From assembly GCA_031255055.1 (NCBI GenBank), contig JAIRTG010000228.1:1-10375 (forward strand): DNA of 10,375 nt, in the 5' to 3' direction. This stretch comes from Prevotellaceae bacterium. GTDB lineage: Bacteria > Bacteroidota > Bacteroidia > Bacteroidales > Paludibacteraceae. Shown in pieces: positions 6,643 through 10,375 of the stretch. Under the pieces are notes generated by a model. The model was given only the letters and a program-made list of their open reading frames with translations. It was not told the origin of the DNA and ran no database searches. Position 1 is the first letter of the stretch. Each line of letters starts with the position of its first letter. Position numbers and translations under genes: made by a program.

Positions 6643-9600
6643 TCAAATGCAAGTTTGCAATACAATTAATAGTAAGCCTTCAGTCAACGCCGTATTTCCG
6701 GATGGAAATCCAAATCTGACCATTGCGCCTACAATCTCCTTTTCCTTTTCCTCCTCATCATCCCACAAGCCGAACAACGTCTTCGTGGTAAGACGCCACA
6801 CCATATCCAAGAAAAAGCCGAAAAGAATCACGTTTCTGCCCGCCTTACCCTTTGCCGCATACACTTTTTTTCGTGCCGCAGCTGCAGCCTCTTCGGGCGC
6901 CATGCCCGCAGCCATATGTTCATTCGCGAGCACATTTATCTGATGCGACGACGAGCGCGACAATTGATAAACGCCCTCCATCATCTTGCGCATAATACCA
7001 TAATTCGCATTCATAAACGTATTAACGCCCCTGTTAAACACATCCGTCTTCTTCTGTATCGGAGACAGAAACTCATCTTTGGCCGACTGTTGCGTTTCAT
7101 TATAGGCGATGCTTGCATCAAACAGCGCCATGCGATTTGCCTCCGTTTCATCAGCCCCGCTTTTACGATAATTCGCAAGTGCATGATCATACACCGACTT
7201 TGCGCCCGACACAACAGCGAAAGCGTCCACAAGGCGATTAGGCCACATCCCCACATTGGCATAAAGGTCAAGACCTTTCTTAACCGCCGAACGCTGATGA
7301 CGGCTATCCTCCCAACTCGCCGTAACAAGTTTCTCCATCCCCATATTCCCACTTTCCCAACGCTCGGCAAAGCCCGGAAGATACGCTTTCGCCCACTTGA
7401 AGTTACCTGCCCACACAGCGGGCGACAAATTCCGCACAAGCCTTGCCATATATTTCGGACTGCCCGAATAGCCCAAAAACGCCGGATAACCAAGCAACTG
7501 TTTCAAGGCGGTATTAAGACGGAACGAAATCGCCGCCCCCGCATAATACCTGTTTATATCCGCCCAAAACTGCGATTCGTCCTTCTCCGCCCTGTGTGCG
7601 CGAACGGCAACAACCGCAGCCTCCTTCAGCTTCACGAACGCAAGTCTGTCATTCGCTTCTATCAGGTTCTTTACATAGATATTATTCAGCAGACCGTTCA
7701 AATCCCTGCGCACGGGAGCATAAGCATTCCACTCTTCCATATCATGTCCGTTTTTCATCAGCACATCAAAAGCATTCGCCGCCACATCTATTTGTTTCTT
7801 ATTCCGGACACGGTTAATAATGCTGCCGGTCACCGTAGACGGCATATAGTTGCCCTCATTCTGATTCGACATATCCGAGCCGGGATGTATATCCTTTTTG
7901 AAGTATTGCAAAGGAAAATAATTAGGTATCTTTGCCATCGACGCTCCGAAAAGACGCTTGTGCGTATCGTTATACCTCTTCCGCTTTTCCGGCAGAAACT
8001 CTTGCTGTATCCAATCGGCCATCCGCAAATACTTCCCGCCCAAAACATCGGAAATCCGGCTTACGTCTGCCTCCGTGACGCCCATCTCCTCCAGTTTCCG
8101 GCGACCGTCGCGCATCCGCGAAATCATATAGAGATACATCAATTCGCCGTAGGTCATCTTTGTTGAATGTACGCCTCCGTTCTCCTCATAATCCGGTAGA
8201 TTACCCATTGCCGCGCTATCCTTGTATTCGATACGGGCGCCGCTATCCTTGCGGCTGTGAGCAATAACATCCTTAAACGGCATCCCGAATATCTCCTCCG
8301 ATTTGTTCTTCACCGCCTCACGAAAAGCGCGTTCGCCTTTATAAAAATCCTCACCTGCCTGCATCACGCCCTCTCTCGACTTCATAAACCGGTCATACAG
8401 CGGCCCCTCGCCCATCGGATGGTTACGGTCAACATATTTCAGCATAAAGTTAAAGCTGCCCAGAGGTGAAAACAAAAACCGCCGTACCGGATTATACCGC
8501 AGATAATCGGACAGTTTTTCCTGCCATGTCGTTTCTTTTTCCTGCGCCTGACTTTTCAGCGGTTTATCTCTCACCGCTGCGATAGCCTCACGTGCTATCT
8601 CGTTCCGGCGCTCAAGTGCCTGCTGCTTTTGAGCCGCAAGCTTACCGCGACCCGTATTTATCAAATCGTTCAGTTCGCCGATAACCTCCTCATAAATCCC
8701 GTTCAATTGCTGCTGGACACTCAGACGCTCCTCCGAAAAGGCGCGGCGAGAACTTCGACGGAGGGAATAAATTCTCGACAACCGGTGGAGGACATCCTTC
8801 CTGTTATCCTCATCCGTTGCATCGTCCAACGCTTTTTTCAAGGCGGCGATTGCCGCAGACTCCTTTTCTTCCGACCTTTTCAGTTCGCCGTCAAGCTCCT
8901 TTATCACATTTTCAAGTCCTTTTATCTGCGCAAAACGGCGGATAACTTCAAGATTGGAGATTGTAAAAATGTCCTCTTCCGACAGCATCCCCTCGCGACC
9001 CAAATCCGTTTCTATGCTTGTTATCCGTCCGTCAATCTCAGACTCCGTCAAATTCCGATTATCACGGATATACTCAAACGCCTTGCGCGTATCATCATCC
9101 ACCTCTCTTGCTATCGACACACCCTTTTTATTCGCGTCCAACACCTTCTTCTTCAGCAGTTGGTCAAGCACACGCCGGTTCTTCCGGGTCTCAATATTGT
9201 TCAGCGTTCGGTCAACAGCAAGCATCGCGCTTTCAATGTCCTTCTTACTTGTCGGAGCATGAAGGCGCGACATCAGCGAGCGGAACTCACCGATGCCCAT
9301 CCAATCGACAAGCTCGTCGGTCAGATTATCCCGAATGTAGCCCTCAAGAACCTGCGCCGTCTCACGTGTGCGGGATAGGATAGCCTCGCTTCCCGCGCGA
9401 GAATCGGGGATACGGTTCAGCTTGCCCAATATCCTATTCCGAGCTTCGCGCAAGCGACGCAACGCCACATTTGCACGGTTCAAATCATCGCTCAAACCGA
9501 CTATCTTTGCCGACTTTCGCGCCCACCAGTCCGACACGCGATTAGCATAATCCACAAGGCCCTCTCCATCTCTTATACCAGGAGGCCCCCACTCGTTTTC

Positions 9601-10375
9601 CGCACCCTCATCTGTCTTCTTCTCATCCGTCGGCTTCTTTTCATCCGTCGGCGCCACATGAAAGCGAACATCATCGTTTTCTTCTCCCGAAAGTTTGGGA
9701 TTCTCAAATTCCTGTATTATCTTTGCGGCAGAATCAAGCTCTTGCTTATTTGCAGCACCCGCAATTGGAGCGGGAGCGCCCATATAAGCAGTGGCAGAAT
9801 CAAGCTCTGCATTATTTGTGGCACCCGCACTGAGAGCGGGAGCGCTTAAATAAGACAGGGCTTTTTCTTTGTCCGCGTACAACAGTCGTCCGTTGTTTAT
9901 CCAGTCCGTTATCCCCCTGCTATCTTTTCCGTACACAGAGCTTATAAGGTTTATATCCACCTCCCCCTTTTTATTCGTCTCGACAGAAGCAAGCACCTTT
10001 TTTCCGTTAATATCCAGTTCCGTCAATACGGCATAGCTTTCTTTGTGATTGCCTTTAAATACCGCAATCGGATTATACAGCGCTTTCGGCAAATTTCTTA
10101 TATCCGTAGGCGCGAATCCGTGCTTCCTCACCTTTTTCAGCAGCTTGTTACCATATAAACGCATAGGATTATTGGGTATTCCTGTCGACAATAACACATC
10201 CGACGGATGACCAAGATTAAACACCTTACCATCCGCATTTTCAGGCGTAAGTATCTCCAGTTCCTCATTAAACCGTTTGTTCACCGCTTCCAAGTCGCCG
10301 CTATCCTTCACATGATAGGTCTCAGCGGACGGATCGCGCAGCAAGCCCTCCTCCATAGCGCTGACATAATATTTG
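6643..10375 (-). CDS. Large polyvalent mobile-element protein with MuF-C-like domain, 5' end outside window
   Basis: The frame is open through the right edge (six codons precede the Met at 10354-10356), so this is the C-terminal part of a larger protein. Positions here count from that Met. Residues 19-170 resemble the phage MuF C-terminal (MuF-C) domain found in polyvalent proteins of Bacteroidales phages and conjugative elements: DLEAVNKRFNEEL, then HGFAPTDIRNLPKALYNPIAVF (79-100), a strand-rich AVLTELDINGKKVLASVET and a DWINNGRLLY motif. Residues 161-213 hold a 22-residue tandem repeat, followed by a Lys/Asp-rich linker (PTDEKK twice, 237-247). Residues 280-600 are strongly helical, with charged coiled-coil-like stretches. 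Residues 620-1180 are mostly helical, with NPVRRFLFSPLGSFNFMLKY (622-641) and a weakly hydrophobic segment near 1174-1197. Such proteins are thought to be injected with the DNA to protect the element. No enzyme motif is recognised here. The last ~25 residues look unlike a natural terminus. Confidence 0.72.
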   Translation of the reverse strand, partial: KYYVSAMEEGLLRDPSAETYHVKDSGDLEAVNKRFNEELEILTPENADGKVFNLGHPSDVLLSTGIPNNPMRLYGNKLLKKVRKHGFAPTDIRNLPKALYNPIAVFKGNHKESYAVLTELDINGKKVLASVETNKKGEVDINLISSVYGKDSRGITDWINNGRLLYADKEKALSYLSAPALSAGATNNAELDSATAYMGAPAPIAGAANKQELDSAAKIIQEFENPKLSGEENDDVRFHVAPTDEKKPTDEKKTDEGAENEWGPPGIRDGEGLVDYANRVSDWWARKSAKIVGLSDDLNRANVALRRLREARNRILGKLNRIPDSRAGSEAILSRTRETAQVLEGYIRDNLTDELVDWMGIGEFRSLMSRLHAPTSKKDIESAMLAVDRTLNNIETRKNRRVLDQLLKKKVLDANKKGVSIAREVDDDTRKAFEYIRDNRNLTESEIDGRITSIETDLGREGMLSEEDIFTISNLEVIRRFAQIKGLENVIKELDGELKRSEEKESAAIAALKKALDDATDEDNRKDVLHRLSRIYSLRRSSRRAFSEERLSVQQQLNGIYEEVIGELNDLINTGRGKLAAQKQQALERRNEIAREAIAAVRDKPLKSQAQEKETTWQEKLSDYLRYNPVRRFLFSPLGSFNFMLKYVDRNHPMGEGPLYDRFMKSREGVMQAGEDFYKGERAFREAVKNKSEEIFGMPFKDVIAHSRKDSGARIEYKDSAAMGNLPDYEENGGVHSTKMTYGELMYLYMISRMRDGRRKLEEMGVTEADVSRISDVLGGKYLRMADWIQQEFLPEKRKRYNDTHKRLFGASMAKIPNYFPLQYFKKDIHPGSDMSNQNEGNYMPSTVTGSIINRVRNKKQIDVAANAFDVLMKNGHDMEEWNAYAPVRRDLNGLLNNIYVKNLIEANDRLAFVKLKEAAVVAVRAHRAEKDESQFWADINRYYAGAAISFRLNTALKQLLGYPAFLGYSGSPKYMARLVRNLSPAVWAGNFKWAKAYLPGFAERWESGNMGMEKLVTASWEDSRHQRSAVKKGLDLYANVGMWPNRLVDAFAVVSGAKSVYDHALANYRKSGADETEANRMALFDASIAYNETQQSAKDEFLSPIQKKTDVFNRGVNTFMNANYGIMRKMMEGVYQLSRSSSHQINVLANEHMAAGMAPEEAAAAARKKVYAAKGKAGRNVILFGFFLDMVWRLTTKTLFGLWDDEEEKEKEIVGAMVRFGFPSGNTALTEGLLLIVLQTCI
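9727..9858 (-). repeat. 66-bp in-frame tandem repeat in the polyvalent gene
   Basis: Two imperfect 66-bp units (9727-9792 and 9793-9858) encode an Ala-rich 22-residue motif containing APALSAG or APAPIAG and ELDSA. They sit between the MuF-C-like domain and the Asp/Lys-rich linker, so they probably form a flexible hinge of variable length. Confidence 0.85.

Noticed and set aside
6916..8166. A 416-codon plus-strand open frame
   Set aside because: It is antisense to the polyvalent protein gene, with a skewed Arg, His and Ile composition and no domain, so it is a shadow.

Overview
The window looks like a piece of a Bacteroidales (phylum Bacteroidota) genome. Putative promoters match the Bacteroidota -7 box TAnnTTTG, start codons lack Shine-Dalgarno sites, the 2-isopropylmalate synthase resembles Bacteroidota forms, and the right arm carries a MuF-C type polyvalent protein known from Bacteroidales mobile elements.

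Layout. Positions 1-180 hold a 7-bp tandem repeat and a GC-rich hairpin element. Positions 308-1758 form one regulated unit on the plus strand: promoter, a 21-codon Ile-rich leader peptide, an intrinsic terminator placed as an attenuator, leuA (389 codons, without the C-terminal regulatory domain) and a terminator that can work in both directions. Positions 1823-2695 are a CRISPR array of 14 repeats and 13 spacers. Beside it on the minus strand, 2733-6113, is a full-length 1126-residue Cas13b, so this is a type VI-B locus. No csx27, csx28, cas1 or cas2 is present in the window. Positions 6114-6642 are non-coding apart from a putative cas13b promoter. Positions 6643-10375 (minus strand, entering from the right edge) carry the C-terminal 1243 or so codons of a large polyvalent mobile-element protein.

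Main result. The Cas13b frame is intact and its family hallmarks are clear, but both HEPN RNase active-site motifs (R-x4-H) are broken. The N-terminal motif reads QKDYTH (Q131, H136). The C-terminal one reads QDAFLQ (Q1078, Q1083) inside the otherwise well conserved context VQDAFLQNQFP. Three of the four catalytic residues are therefore glutamine. This looks like a naturally nuclease-dead Cas13b.

The array points the same way. Only five central repeats are (nearly) identical. Several of the divergent ones keep the crRNA hairpin through paired base changes, most clearly the repeat at 2592-2627. An open frame, retained guide-RNA folds and a lost nuclease suggest, by inference, an RNA-guided RNA binder (silencing, regulation or a decoy) rather than a simple pseudogene. 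Recent inactivation cannot be excluded from sequence alone.
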